A DNA stretch of 64,000 bases from Thermodesulfobacteriota bacterium (GTDB lineage Bacteria > Desulfobacterota > GWC2-55-46). Both the position numbers and the translations under genes were made by a program. The stretch spans positions 570,744-634,743 of the forward strand of contig CP129479.1 in assembly GCA_030583865.1 (NCBI GenBank), written 5' to 3'. Shown in pieces: positions 48,307 through 57,804 of this stretch. Positions within the stretch are counted from its first letter, which is position 1. Every line of letters starts with the position of its first letter. Under the pieces are notes generated by a model. That model was not told where the DNA came from. It made no database searches and was given only the letters and a program-made list of their open reading frames with translations.

Positions 48307-49716
48307 ATGGCAGAATGGGGGAGTTTGGCGGAACCCGGCTTCTGTTCGATCTCGCTCCTCTTACCCCGCCGCGACTTTTTCATGGACCCTGATTCGTTTA
48401 AAAAAGAAAAGAGCTTGCGATACTCAGTAAGGAACGGGGTGTTCGCGAGCATGATGAACGGCTTTACGCTCGACTACCTGACCCCGTTTCTGCTGCTCCT
48501 CGGCGGGACGATCAAGCACGTCGGGATATTGAGCGCCCTTCCGCACCTCTTCGCTTCCATCATACAACTGAAGGGCCCGGACATAACGGAGAAGCTCCGT
48601 TCCCGGAAACTCGCGGTGGGGCTTTTCATCCTCCTTCAGGCATTGATGCTCCCGCTGATGGTGGGGAGCTATTTCCTGGGCGACTGGAATGTCGCGGCCT
48701 TCATAGCGGCTGTTGCGCTCTTTACGGCGTTCGGCGCCATCGCGGTGCCGGCGTGGGGGAGCCTCATGTCCGATCTTGTGGAGGAAGACAGGAGGGGTGA
48801 GTTCTTCGGATGGCTCCAGAAGATTCTCGCCATAGTCACTGTAATAGCCACCTTCGCAGCCGGTTTCGTCCTGCACAGGGCCGAGAGGTCGGACGCGTTC
48901 TGGGGCTTTGCGGCAATATTCGGGCTTGCATTCGCCTTCAGGCTCGCCTCGTGGAGATACTTGAGAAAAATGCACGAGCCGCGCCTTGTAAGGAAGGAAG
49001 AGGACTACTTCTCGCTCCTGGACTTCGTCTCGAGGCTCCACAAGAGCAATTTCCTCAAGTTCGTGGTCTTCGTATCGGCCATGAAGTTCGCGGTCAATAT
49101 CGCCTCACCGTTCTTCGCGGTCCTGATGCTCAAGAACCTGGGGTTCGGCTACATGACCTTCACCGTGGTCACCCTTGCCGCGACAATGGCGACCATATTC
49201 TCCATAAGGCGCTGGGGCGTGCACGCGGACAGGGTGGGGAACCTGAAGGTGCTCCGCTCGACCTCAGTGCTCGTGGCCCTGATACCGCTCTTCTGGCTCG
49301 TGAACCAGAACCCCGTTTACCTCTTTTTCGTGCAGGTCTTCTCCGGCTTTGCGTGGGCGGGCTTCAACCTCTCGGCCTCGAACTTCATATACGACGCCGC
49401 GTCGCCCGGCAAGAGGGAGAGGTGCATCGCGTATTACAACTTCTTCGGGGGCGCGGCGCTCGCCCTCGGCTCCCTTCTCGGCGGCTGGCTTGCCTGGGTC
49501 CTGCCCACGGGCTTTCTGGAGTTCAGGACCATGAACCTCATCCTAATATCCGCGATACTCCGCCTGGCGGTCGCGTTTTTTCTGCCTTTCAGGTTGAAGG
49601 AGGTGAGGGAGGTGGAGAAGATACGAACGCACGAGCTCCTCTTCAGCATGCTGAGGCTCGGGCCCGCATTGGCCCGGCTCGGGCGCGGGGCAGGCAGGAA
49701 GGGGTTTACTTCGTGA
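48307..49716 (+). CDS. MFS transporter
   Basis: A 469-residue protein with about twelve membrane helices in two halves, separated by the charged cytoplasmic loop KMHEPRLVRKEEDYFSLLDF. Loop 2-3 motif is degenerate (EKLRSRKLAVG). GGWLAWVLP and EFRTMNLILISAILRL lie in the last helices. Substrate unknown. Start ATG 48307 gives MAEWGSLAEPGF; an alternative ATG at 48382 (MDPDSFKKEKS) would fit the usual short N-terminus but has no ribosome binding site either. Convergent with ubiU, with which it overlaps by 11 bases. Confidence 0.85.
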   Translation: MAEWGSLAEPGFCSISLLLPRRDFFMDPDSFKKEKSLRYSVRNGVFASMMNGFTLDYLTPFLLLLGGTIKHVGILSALPHLFASIIQLKGPDITEKLRSRKLAVGLFILLQALMLPLMVGSYFLGDWNVAAFIAAVALFTAFGAIAVPAWGSLMSDLVEEDRRGEFFGWLQKILAIVTVIATFAAGFVLHRAERSDAFWGFAAIFGLAFAFRLASWRYLRKMHEPRLVRKEEDYFSLLDFVSRLHKSNFLKFVVFVSAMKFAVNIASPFFAVLMLKNLGFGYMTFTVVTLAATMATIFSIRRWGVHADRVGNLKVLRSTSVLVALIPLFWLVNQNPVYLFFVQVFSGFAWAGFNLSASNFIYDAASPGKRERCIAYYNFFGGAALALGSLLGGWLAWVLPTGFLEFRTMNLILISAILRLAVAFFLPFRLKEVREVEKIRTHELLFSMLRLGPALARLGRGAGRKGFTS

Positions 49717-50713
49717 GGTACGAGCCCAGGGTCTCCCTCGTGCCCTCGAAGGTGGAGACGGTCTTTCTTGCCCACTCGGGCCTGACTTCATACCCCCTGC
49801 TGTCGGCGTAGCACGCGTCCACCGCTTCGCGGAGCACTCTGGTCATGGCGGCGACGTAGCTCTTGGTCCGCTGCCTGCCCTCGATCTTGAGGGCCGAAAC
49901 ACCAGCGTCCATAAGGCCGGGCAGGACCTTCAGGACGTTCAGCGATTCCGGTTCCTCGAAGGCGTACTCGTAGCTTCCGCCGGGCGTCACATACCTTCCC
50001 TTGCAGCAGGTGGGATACGGCGAAGACTCGTCCTTGCCGAGCCTGTTGAGGGTGACCCCGTTAAGCGCGATGGTCATGCCGCCGTCCGCGGAGGGGTTGA
50101 AGCGGACGAACCTTGAAGGGGAGCACGCCCCTTCCGTGTTGGTGGACGCGCCCGTGACCCAGGAGGATAGATAGCACCTGCCTTCGATGTTTATGCAGAG
50201 GCCGCCGAGGGCGAAGACCTCTATCTCTGCTTCCGTCCTCTCCTTCAGGCGCTTCATCTCTTCGATAGTGAGCACCCGAGGCAATACTACCCTTTTTATG
50301 CCGAAGTGCTTCCTGTAGAAGTTTATAGACTCGTAATTGGATGAGCTGGCCTGCGTCGAGAGGTGGAGGACCGAATCCGGGTGGCGTTCCCTGGCGTATT
50401 TGAGTATGCCGAGGTTGGCTATTATCACGGCGTCCGCGCCGAGCTCCACCGCGTGGTCCACGGCCTTGTACCATTTGACGAAGGTATCGCCCTGCGGGAA
50501 GGTGTTTATGGCTATATAGAACTTCCGGCCCTTGGACCTGACATAACCGATGCCGTCCGCCATTTCCGCGGGTGTGAAGTTGAGCCCCTCGAAGTTCCTG
50601 GCGTTCGTCGAGTCGCTGAAGCCCAGGTATACGGCGTCGGCCCCGCTGTCGATAGCGGCCTTGAGCGAGGCCAGGTTCCCGGCAGGGGACACGATCTCAG
50701 GTTTTCCTCTCAT
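49706..50713 (-). CDS. ubiU: U32-peptidase-like UbiU (oxygen-independent quinone hydroxylation)
   Basis: A 335-residue protein colinear with E. coli UbiU: EIVSPAGNLASLKAAIDSGA (about 5-24), DAVYLGFSDSTNARNFEGLN, LSTQASSSNYESINFYRKHF, RVVLPRVLTIEEMKRL, the iron-sulfur cysteines in GLCINIEGRCYLSS and GACSPSRFVRF and CCKGRY, and LKIEGRQRTKSYVAAM. UbiU with UbiV and UbiT hydroxylates ubiquinone precursors without oxygen; neither partner is in the window. ATG 50713 follows GGAGGCCTC; a longer frame to 50848 overlaps the next gene and is rejected. Could be a tRNA or rRNA hydroxylation relative, but UbiU fits best. Confidence 0.88.
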   Translation of the reverse strand: MRGKPEIVSPAGNLASLKAAIDSGADAVYLGFSDSTNARNFEGLNFTPAEMADGIGYVRSKGRKFYIAINTFPQGDTFVKWYKAVDHAVELGADAVIIANLGILKYARERHPDSVLHLSTQASSSNYESINFYRKHFGIKRVVLPRVLTIEEMKRLKERTEAEIEVFALGGLCINIEGRCYLSSWVTGASTNTEGACSPSRFVRFNPSADGGMTIALNGVTLNRLGKDESSPYPTCCKGRYVTPGGSYEYAFEEPESLNVLKVLPGLMDAGVSALKIEGRQRTKSYVAAMTRVLREAVDACYADSRGYEVRPEWARKTVSTFEGTRETLGSYLTK

Positions 50714-50754
50714 GAGGCCTCCGCGCTTTCCATAGTCCGCACCAATATACAATT

Positions 50755-53637
50755 TCACATATTCCCGGTCAAACCCGTTCTGAGGAGGGGCTCTATTTCG
50801 GAAGGACGGCCCGGTTTGCCGAAGTAGTATCCCTGGACGAAGTCGCACCCGTACTCTTCGAGAAGCTTGAGCTGCGCCTCGGTTTCCACGCCCTCGGCTA
50901 TGACCTCCAGGTCGAGGCTCGAGGCCATCGCGATTATGCCCCTTGCCATTGTCATGCTCCCGGCATCCGATGCGAGGTCCTGTATGAACGACCGGTCTAT
51001 TTTGAGCATGTCAACCGGGAGCCTGTTAAGGTAGCTTAAAGACGAGTACCCGGTCCCGAAGTCGTCTATATAGACGCGCACCCCGATGGACCTGAGCCTG
51101 TCGAGTATGCTGCTGAAGCGCGAGATATCGTCCATGAGCTCGCTCTCGGTAACCTCCACGGCAAAGCGCACCCCATCGGTTGCGCCGATATTTTTCGTCA
51201 TCCCTTCAAGGCGCTCCGGGAAGCCCAGGTCCTTGAGCTGGCTGACGGAGACGTTTACGCCAACCTCCAGCTCTATCCCGAGCTCCTTCCATTCTCTTGC
51301 CTGGCCGAGCGCGGTCTGAACGACCCAGTCTCCTATCGGGATTATGAGGCCCGTGTCCTCGGCGATAGGGATGAACTTGTCAGGCGGCACCGGCCCTAGC
51401 CGGCTGCTATTCCACCTTATGAGGGCCTCTGCAGCCGCGGGTTTTCTGCCGGCAATTGCCATTATGGGCTGGTATACGAGCTCGAGCTCGCCTCGCGAGA
51501 GCGCGTATCTGAGCTCGTTCTCTATGGTCCGCCTTTCCTGCGCCTTCCTGTTTATCTCCGGGGAATAATAGGACGCGGCCTTGCCTTGCTCCGGTGCGGT
51601 CCGGGAATGGACCGCCAGGGCGGAGTTCCTCATGAGCTCGGCCGCGGTGCCGCCGTCGTCGGGGTATAAGGAGACGCCGACAGCGGCATTGATGACGACC
51701 TCTTCTCCGCCGGCCGGCACGGTATGCGGCAGCCCGCCGACTATCCTTTCAAGGACCGCCACGACATCGTCCCTGTCCGCCGCGTCGGCCAGCACAAGTC
51801 CGAAGTTGTCGTTCCCGAGCCTGGCGACGGTGTCGCCGTCCCTGGTCGAGCGCGAGAGGTATCCGGCTATATGCTTAAGCAGCTCGTCCCCGGCCCTGTG
51901 GCCGAGGGTGTCGTTCACCTTCCTGAACCCGGCGACATCCAGAGTTACAACGCCTACGCTCCTGCCGTAGTACCTGGCCCTCTGCACCGCGTGCCCCAGC
52001 CTGTCCTCGAATACCCACCTGTTGGAAAGGCCCGTGAGCGTATCGTATCTCGACAGGAAGTCCAGCCGTTCTTCCTTTTCAATGTTCTGAAGACCCAGCG
52101 AGGTGTCGGCCGCGAGCTCAAGGAGGAGGGCCATCTCCTCCCTGTCATTAAAGAAGCCGGGCTCGGCTGAATAGAGGCATAGCGCCCCTTTCGCCTCCCC
52201 TTCAGTCCGGAGCGGGAATGCCGCCGCCGACCTGTAGCCGAACTTCCTGGCAAGGTCTTTCCACGGGGCGAGGGCGGTCTCTTTTTCGAAATCGGTCCCG
52301 ATTACATGGCGGTCGCCGGCGACCGCCATTAGCGAGAAGGGCATCGGCTTCCCGGGTGATGGTTCGAGGAACGGCGCGAGCGCGTCGAGGTACTCCTTGT
52401 CGCGCCCGGCGTGCGCGGCAGGGTAGAGCCGCCCGTTCTCGTCCTTGAGCGCCACCCATGCGAGGGCAAAGCCGCCGTGCTCGACGGCTATGCGGCAGGC
52501 CTCGTTAAGGAGGAAATCCCTTTCCCGGGCCCGGATGATGGTGCCGTTGATGGCGCTGAGGACCGAGTATATCCTGTTAAGGCGGGCAATCCTTTCAAGA
52601 TGGAGCCGGGCTTCGCTTTCGCGCCTCTCCAGCGCCTCGGCCATTGAATTGAAGCTCCTGGCAAGCGAGCCTATCTCGTCGTTGCCGCCGACTGCCGCCC
52701 TGGCATCGAGCGCCCCTTCGCCGATCTTCCTCGTCGCTTCCACCAGGCCCCTTATGCGGTTCAGGACGAGCCTGTCGCCCCAGAAGACCGCCATGAGGAG
52801 GACGGCGATTATCACCGCCCCGGAGGTCAATATGTTCCGCAGAAGGGCCCTGTCCGCCTCCGCGTATGCTGTTGCGACAGGTATGCCGGCTATTACGAAT
52901 ATCCGGCTGTCCTTGCCGAGCCGTATTTCATTGAAGGCGTATATTCGTTTAATCCCGTCGAGCCCTCTTATGACAGCGTGGTCTTCGCTCAAGCGGCTTT
53001 TAAGGAGCTCCGAAAACTCGGTCCCCTCGATGCTCTGCCCGGCCCACCCGCTGCCTTCCGGGAACCTGGCGAGGACCGTGCCTTTTCCGTCCACTGCCGT
53101 TATTACGCTTCCGGGAGCAGGGCCGTCCGCCATAAGGGCATCCCGTATCCATGTTATCGGGAGCGCGGCGAAAAGGACCCCGGAAAGGGAGCCGTCCCTT
53201 CCAAGGACCGGGTATGAGAAGTTAAGGCCCGGCACGGATGTAATCCTGCCGACCTGGTAGTCGCCTATGGAGAAATCGAGGTCCCGCACTGCTTTCCGGA
53301 AATAAGGACGGTCGCCTAGGTACAGGGGGGGATCGGACGGAAGCGCGCTCGCAATGAGCATCCCGTCAGTGCCGATGAGGCCGATATTCGCGTAGACCTT
53401 CTGGTACTCCATCGTGTTCCTGAGCACCAGGGCCAGGTCTTCCCTGCTTACCGGGCCAACGGACTGGGAAAGCACCGATAGGAGGAGTTTCGTGTCGTTT
53501 ATGAGCTTGCGCTGCTCTTTGGAGGCTTGCCGCACGACAGCGAGGACCGACTGTCTCGCTTCCTCGGAACCGATGCGGCGCTGCTCGAGGCTCGTGTATA
53601 CGATAAGCGACAGCAGGGGGAGCGAGGCCAGGAGCAC
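50755..53637 (-). CDS. membrane GGDEF-EAL protein with degenerate GGDEF
   Basis: A 960-residue cyclic-di-GMP protein. TM1 (about 1-14), an extracytoplasmic double-Cache sensor (about 30-255), TM2 (about 265-283), HAMP (about 290-340), GAF (about 365-510), GGDEF (about 525-680) and EAL (about 700-945). The GGDEF site reads GNDNF (about 609), so cyclase activity is unlikely. The EAL site is intact (EALIRW about 737, DDFGTGYSS, EGVETEAQ), so it should be a phosphodiesterase. GTG 53637 probably is not the true start: the frame continues upstream with LSGAFSTLRGRLVIL, which would complete TM1. Confidence 0.9.
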   Translation of the reverse strand: MLLASLPLLSLIVYTSLEQRRIGSEEARQSVLAVVRQASKEQRKLINDTKLLLSVLSQSVGPVSREDLALVLRNTMEYQKVYANIGLIGTDGMLIASALPSDPPLYLGDRPYFRKAVRDLDFSIGDYQVGRITSVPGLNFSYPVLGRDGSLSGVLFAALPITWIRDALMADGPAPGSVITAVDGKGTVLARFPEGSGWAGQSIEGTEFSELLKSRLSEDHAVIRGLDGIKRIYAFNEIRLGKDSRIFVIAGIPVATAYAEADRALLRNILTSGAVIIAVLLMAVFWGDRLVLNRIRGLVEATRKIGEGALDARAAVGGNDEIGSLARSFNSMAEALERRESEARLHLERIARLNRIYSVLSAINGTIIRARERDFLLNEACRIAVEHGGFALAWVALKDENGRLYPAAHAGRDKEYLDALAPFLEPSPGKPMPFSLMAVAGDRHVIGTDFEKETALAPWKDLARKFGYRSAAAFPLRTEGEAKGALCLYSAEPGFFNDREEMALLLELAADTSLGLQNIEKEERLDFLSRYDTLTGLSNRWVFEDRLGHAVQRARYYGRSVGVVTLDVAGFRKVNDTLGHRAGDELLKHIAGYLSRSTRDGDTVARLGNDNFGLVLADAADRDDVVAVLERIVGGLPHTVPAGGEEVVINAAVGVSLYPDDGGTAAELMRNSALAVHSRTAPEQGKAASYYSPEINRKAQERRTIENELRYALSRGELELVYQPIMAIAGRKPAAAEALIRWNSSRLGPVPPDKFIPIAEDTGLIIPIGDWVVQTALGQAREWKELGIELEVGVNVSVSQLKDLGFPERLEGMTKNIGATDGVRFAVEVTESELMDDISRFSSILDRLRSIGVRVYIDDFGTGYSSLSYLNRLPVDMLKIDRSFIQDLASDAGSMTMARGIIAMASSLDLEVIAEGVETEAQLKLLEEYGCDFVQGYYFGKPGRPSEIEPLLRTGLTGNM

Positions 53638-53844
53638 GAGGATTACCAGCCGCCCCCTCAGGGTCGAGAAGGCGCCTGAAAGGCGCGGCCGTTTTTCAGG
53701 ATTTTCTTTCAGAAGCGTCCCCCCCCGTTCCCGGTATGCGCGGAGCCACCCCTCGGAGCTGTCCTTTACGAATTATCCTTTATCCTGAGAGAATCGTCAA
53801 AGGCGGGTATCCGTGCCGGCAACCCGGCACGGACCGAAGATAGA

Positions 53845-54258
53845 TCAGAACGGCACGTCGTCCATGTCGCTTGACGGGATGTCGTCGGCCGAGACATCGG
53901 ATGCTCCAGCGGATGCGCCGGACTCGCCCCTGGACCCGAGCATCTGCATGGTGTTGGCGAGGATCTCGGTCGTGTACTTCTTGTTGCCGTCCTTGTCCTC
54001 CCAGCTCCTTGTCTGGATCTTGCCCTCTATGTAGACCTGCTTGCCCTTTGAGAGGTACTCGCCGCATATCTCGGCGAGCTTGCCGAAGGCCACCACCCTG
54101 TGCCATTCGGTCTTAGTCTCCTTCTGCCCGTCCCTGTTGGCCCTGGTCTCGCTCGTGGCCAGCCTGAAGTTTGCCACAGCCATCCCGCCGGGAGTATAGC
54201 GCATCTCCGGGTCTGCGCCCAGGTTGCCGACCAGGATGACCTTGTTTATGCCTGCCAT
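53845..54258 (-). CDS. ssb: single-stranded DNA-binding protein
   Basis: A 137-residue SSB. The OB fold runs from [20 protein letters not shown] (about 5-24) through [20 protein letters not shown] and [20 protein letters not shown] to about residue 110. A Gly/Ala/Ser-rich linker leads to the acidic tip SSDMDDVPF, which recruits repair and replication proteins. Tetrameric in the family. No rpsF/rpsR neighbours, so it is not in the common ribosomal context. Confidence 0.96.
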   Translation of the reverse strand: MAGINKVILVGNLGADPEMRYTPGGMAVANFRLATSETRANRDGQKETKTEWHRVVAFGKLAEICGEYLSKGKQVYIEGKIQTRSWEDKDGNKKYTTEILANTMQMLGSRGESGASAGASDVSADDIPSSDMDDVPF

Positions 54259-54283
54259 GTGGACGTTCTCCTTTTGGTAATAT

Positions 54284-54346
54284 TTAAATCGATCTTCCCC
54301 GGCCTTCCTTGATTGCGGGGAAAATCTCTATTTTTTAGAGGTTCCT
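54284..54346 (+). repeat. family 1 relic with internal deletion
   Basis: Left arm (ATTTAAATCGATCTTCCCC) joined directly to the right arm (GGCCTTCCTTGATTGCGGGG, AAAATCTC, TTTTAGAGG). The apex and inner stem were lost between two CCGG sites, as expected for slippage across the hairpin. Confidence 0.75.
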
Positions 54347-54394
54347 TCGATTGTGCGGCTATTATAACCATCAGAATGGCTTGTTTGCAAGCCA

Positions 54395-55906
54395 TTATTC
54401 CCCAGGGCCCGTCCCCCATGCCTCAAGGTCCTTGATATACCTGTAGGCAGCAGGGTCCCCGAGCTCGTGAGCCTTTTTCATGCTGAGATATGAGTTCCTC
54501 ATGTCGCCCAGGTGCATGTAGGCCTTGCCGAGGTCTACATGCGTCGAGGCGTCGGAAGGGTCGAGCTCAGCTGCCTTACGGAAGTCATCGAGAGCGTCCC
54601 CGTACCGGCCAGCGATGGCATGGGCCGTGCCGCGCCCCTTGAACCCCTGCGCGTTGTCCGGGTATAACGCTATCTGGCGTCCCCATAACGCGAGCGAGTC
54701 TTTCCAGACCGCCTGTTGCCTGAACGTCATGGCGGAGAAGAGGGCCGAGGCCACGAAGACGGTCAGCAGCACGGGGACGAAGGCCTTCGCGCGCCTCCGG
54801 ACCGCCCAGCCTGCCCCTGCGGCGGCGAGCACCGCGAAGCCTATGCCAGGGATGTACATGAACCTGTCGGCGGCGGCGTGCATCCCAATCTGCAATATTC
54901 CGATTATCGGAAGGAGAGTTATAAGGAAGTAGGCCCATACGGAAATATAAACCCTGCTCCACCTGCAAAGGTAGAAGGCGAGCGCGGTAATTGCCGAAAG
55001 CGCAAGGGCGTAGACCGCGAAGATTGTGTCGAAGCCCGCGGTGAAATCGCGGGGATAGAGCGGGGCGAGGTTGACCGGAATAAGCGTTTTATAGATATAA
55101 AAAAGGTAGCCCCTTGCTGTGATGTGCAGGCGGCCCTCAAGCGGGAGCGCTTCCGTGGATACTATGACGCTGTCCACCGTATGAGACCAGACGTTCAGAA
55201 GCCCCGTTGCCATGCTAAACGCGAAAAAGGGGGCCTTCTCCAGCAAGAGCCTCTTCCAGCCGTCAGTCCCGGACCTCTCAAGGGGGTAGTAGTCGAGTAT
55301 GAGGAGCACAAGAGGCATGGTGACCGTCATGGGCTTGCTCATAAGCGACAGTACGAAAAATATGAGCGTCAGCGCGTAGGACGAAGCCTTACGGCCCTTT
55401 ACATAGCTCAGATAGGCATGCAGGCCCAGGAGGAAAAAAAAGGCGTTAAGGACGTCCTTTCTTTCACTTACCCAGGCAACCGACTCGACCTTGAGGGGAT
55501 GGAGCCCGAAGAGGAGGCCCGCTGAAATGGCGATTATGAAGAGCACCCTCGGCTCCAGGCCGCCCCTTGCGCCAGCGAGCCTCGCTGCCAGCAATGCCAC
55601 GAGGAAGGCGTTCGAGCCGTGGAGTATCGAATTTGAAAGGTGGTAGCCGAAAGGGTCGAGGCCCCAGAACGCGTAATCGAGCGAGAAGGAGAGGAGCGTT
55701 ACCGGGATCCAGGCGCCGTTAGCGAATGAGGTGAAGATGGCCTTGAGGTTCAGGCCTCGTATGGCCGTGTTGTTATGGACGTACATGAGGTCGTCCCAGT
55801 TGACGAAATCGAACGAGAGCGAGGGGAGGTAGATGACGAAAGAGGCCAGGGCCGATATGAGTGCGGCAACAAGGACTATCTTCGGTTGTCTTCTGTTTTC
55901 ATTCAT
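54395..55906 (-). CDS. TMTC-like GT-C glycosyltransferase with TPR tail (paralogue 1)
   Basis: A 503-residue membrane protein. Helix 1 is followed by FVNWDDLMYV (about 33-42), with the Asp pair expected for the catalytic site of GT-C enzymes; HPLKVESVAWVSERKDVLNA (about 138-157) matches the HP..E..A motif of TMTC O-mannosyltransferases. About ten helices follow. The C-terminal 100 residues hold two TPR repeats (AIAGRYGDALDDFRKAAELD, VDLGKAYMHLGDMRNSYLSM). A role in glycosylating exported proteins or envelope sugars is inference. First and shortest of three tandem paralogues. Confidence 0.78.
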   Translation of the reverse strand: MNENRRQPKIVLVAALISALASFVIYLPSLSFDFVNWDDLMYVHNNTAIRGLNLKAIFTSFANGAWIPVTLLSFSLDYAFWGLDPFGYHLSNSILHGSNAFLVALLAARLAGARGGLEPRVLFIIAISAGLLFGLHPLKVESVAWVSERKDVLNAFFFLLGLHAYLSYVKGRKASSYALTLIFFVLSLMSKPMTVTMPLVLLILDYYPLERSGTDGWKRLLLEKAPFFAFSMATGLLNVWSHTVDSVIVSTEALPLEGRLHITARGYLFYIYKTLIPVNLAPLYPRDFTAGFDTIFAVYALALSAITALAFYLCRWSRVYISVWAYFLITLLPIIGILQIGMHAAADRFMYIPGIGFAVLAAAGAGWAVRRRAKAFVPVLLTVFVASALFSAMTFRQQAVWKDSLALWGRQIALYPDNAQGFKGRGTAHAIAGRYGDALDDFRKAAELDPSDASTHVDLGKAYMHLGDMRNSYLSMKKAHELGDPAAYRYIKDLEAWGTGPGE

Positions 55907-55932
55907 TTCCGGTCCTGATCATCGGGGCCAGC

Positions 55933-57726
55933 TCATTTACCCGGGCCCTGCTCTTCGAGGTCCTTCAGATACCTTGAAGCTGCCGGGTCCCCGAGGTCAT
56001 GGGCCCTTTTCATGCTGCGGTACGAGTTTTCGCTGTCGCCCAGGTGCATGTAGGCCTTTCCGAGGTCTATGTGCGCCGAAGGGTCCGCAGGGTCGAGCAG
56101 GACGGCGTTCTTGAAGTCCTCGACCGCCTTACCGTACTGGCCGGATATGGCATGTGCAACGCCGCGGGCCCTGTAAGCGGCCTTGTTCCGAGGGTCTTTG
56201 GCCAGGACGAACGTGAGGTCCGCGGTCCCCTCCTCGAACCTGCCTGCGCTTACAAGGGCGCCCGCGCGCTTCATATAGGCGTCGGTCGATACCGGGCCGA
56301 GCTCTATGGCCCGGTCCAGGTTTTCGATGGCAAGGTCGAATTTACCGAGGCTTATATACGCGTTGGCGCGGTTCATGAACCCGCTCGCCGTGTCCGGGGT
56401 GATCCTGCTAAGGTCCTCCATGGCGCGGTCGAGCCTCCCCTGGACGAGATAGGCGTTTCCCCTGTTTACATACCCGTATGGATGGTCCGGGAAGAGCCTT
56501 ATCTGCTGGTTCCAGAGTGAGAAAGAGTCCTTCCATACGGATATCTGCTTGAGCGCAAGAATTGAGAGCAATGCCGAGGCCGCGATAATTACAGCCAGAA
56601 CCGGCGCGAACGCGCCCTTTTTCCTTTCCGCCAGCCATCCGGCCCCTGCCGCGACGAGCACGGCGATTCCCATGCCCGGGATATATGTGTACCTGTCAGC
56701 CGCGGCCTGCATCCCAACCTGCACGAGCCCTATTACAGGGATCAGCGTTATCGCGAAATAGGCCCAGGCCGCGATGAAGGCCCCGCTCCGCCTCCGAAGA
56801 TAGATCGCGAGCGCGGTCAGGGCCGAAAGCGCGAGCACATAGAGGGCGAAGAGGCCGTTGAGGCCAGCGGGGAAATCCCTGGGATATACGGGCGCGAGGT
56901 TGATCGGCACGAGGGTCTTGTAGATATAAAAGAGGTAGCCTCTGGCCGCGATATGGAGGCGGCTCCCGAAGGCGAGCTCTTCCGCCGGGACCATGGCCAT
57001 GGCCTGGGACAACATGGTCGCGAGCACGGCCGCCAAGCTCATCAGGAAGAAAGGGAGCTTCTCGGTCAAGAGCCTCCTGAAACCCTCCTTCCTTTGCCTC
57101 CCGAGCGGATACAGGTCGAGTATGAGGAGCATGAACGGCATGGTGACGGTCATGGGTTTGCTCAAGAGCGACAAGACAAAGAAGACGAGCGTCAAAACAT
57201 ATGAGGAAGCCTTTTTGTTTCTGGCGTAGCCGAGATAGGAAAGGACGCCCAGGAGGAAAAAGAAGGCGTTAAGGACGTCCTTCCTTTCGCTTATCCATGC
57301 AACCGACTCCACCCTGAGGGGATGGAGCCCGAAGAGGAGCCCTGCTGAGATGGCGACTATGAAGAGCGTCTTTGCATTAAAGCCCCTTGTCCCCGCGAGC
57401 TTCGCGGCGATGAGGGCCACAAGGAAGACGTTGGCCGCGTGGAGAGCCGAGTTCGTCAGGTGATAGCCCAGGGGGTTCAGTCCCCATATGGCGTGATCGA
57501 GAGAGAGGGACAGGAACGTTACAGGGACCCACGTCCCGAGGATTACTGATGTAAAGGCCCACTTGAGGCCGGGCCCCTGCAACCGGGGGTTTTCATAGAC
57601 ATAGAGCTGGTCGTCCCAGTTTACGAAATCGAAGCCGAGGGAAGGGAGATAGAGCGCGAACGCGGCTATGGCCGATAAAAGGGCCGCGATAAGTATTATT
57701 TTTCCTGGTTTGCTTTCTTCCGGCAT
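55933..57726 (-). CDS. TMTC-like GT-C glycosyltransferase with TPR tail (paralogue 2)
   Basis: A 597-residue paralogue of the neighbours: FVNWDDQLYVYENPRL near residue 35, HPLRVESVAWISERKDVLNA and MQAAADRYTYIPGMG, the same order and spacing. The TPR tail is about 95 residues longer than in paralogue 1 (GYVNRGNAYLVQGRLDRAME, GFMNRANAYISLGKFDLAIE, AYMKRAGALVSAGRFEEGTA, then the two shared repeats). Its stop is 26 bases from the start of paralogue 1, so the three are probably cotranscribed. Confidence 0.78.
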   Translation of the reverse strand: MPEESKPGKIILIAALLSAIAAFALYLPSLGFDFVNWDDQLYVYENPRLQGPGLKWAFTSVILGTWVPVTFLSLSLDHAIWGLNPLGYHLTNSALHAANVFLVALIAAKLAGTRGFNAKTLFIVAISAGLLFGLHPLRVESVAWISERKDVLNAFFFLLGVLSYLGYARNKKASSYVLTLVFFVLSLLSKPMTVTMPFMLLILDLYPLGRQRKEGFRRLLTEKLPFFLMSLAAVLATMLSQAMAMVPAEELAFGSRLHIAARGYLFYIYKTLVPINLAPVYPRDFPAGLNGLFALYVLALSALTALAIYLRRRSGAFIAAWAYFAITLIPVIGLVQVGMQAAADRYTYIPGMGIAVLVAAGAGWLAERKKGAFAPVLAVIIAASALLSILALKQISVWKDSFSLWNQQIRLFPDHPYGYVNRGNAYLVQGRLDRAMEDLSRITPDTASGFMNRANAYISLGKFDLAIENLDRAIELGPVSTDAYMKRAGALVSAGRFEEGTADLTFVLAKDPRNKAAYRARGVAHAISGQYGKAVEDFKNAVLLDPADPSAHIDLGKAYMHLGDSENSYRSMKRAHDLGDPAASRYLKDLEEQGPGK

Positions 57727-57804
57727 TCCGGACCCGGTCCATACGAAGATTGTTGAAGGTTTTCAGAAGTTTACCACCGCGCCCCGCCGGTTTGCAAGAC
57801 GATA

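Noticed and set aside
50714-50848. 45-residue N-terminal extension of ubiU
   Set aside because: It overlaps the end of the GGDEF-EAL gene, has no family similarity, and ATG 50713 has GGAGG directly ahead.
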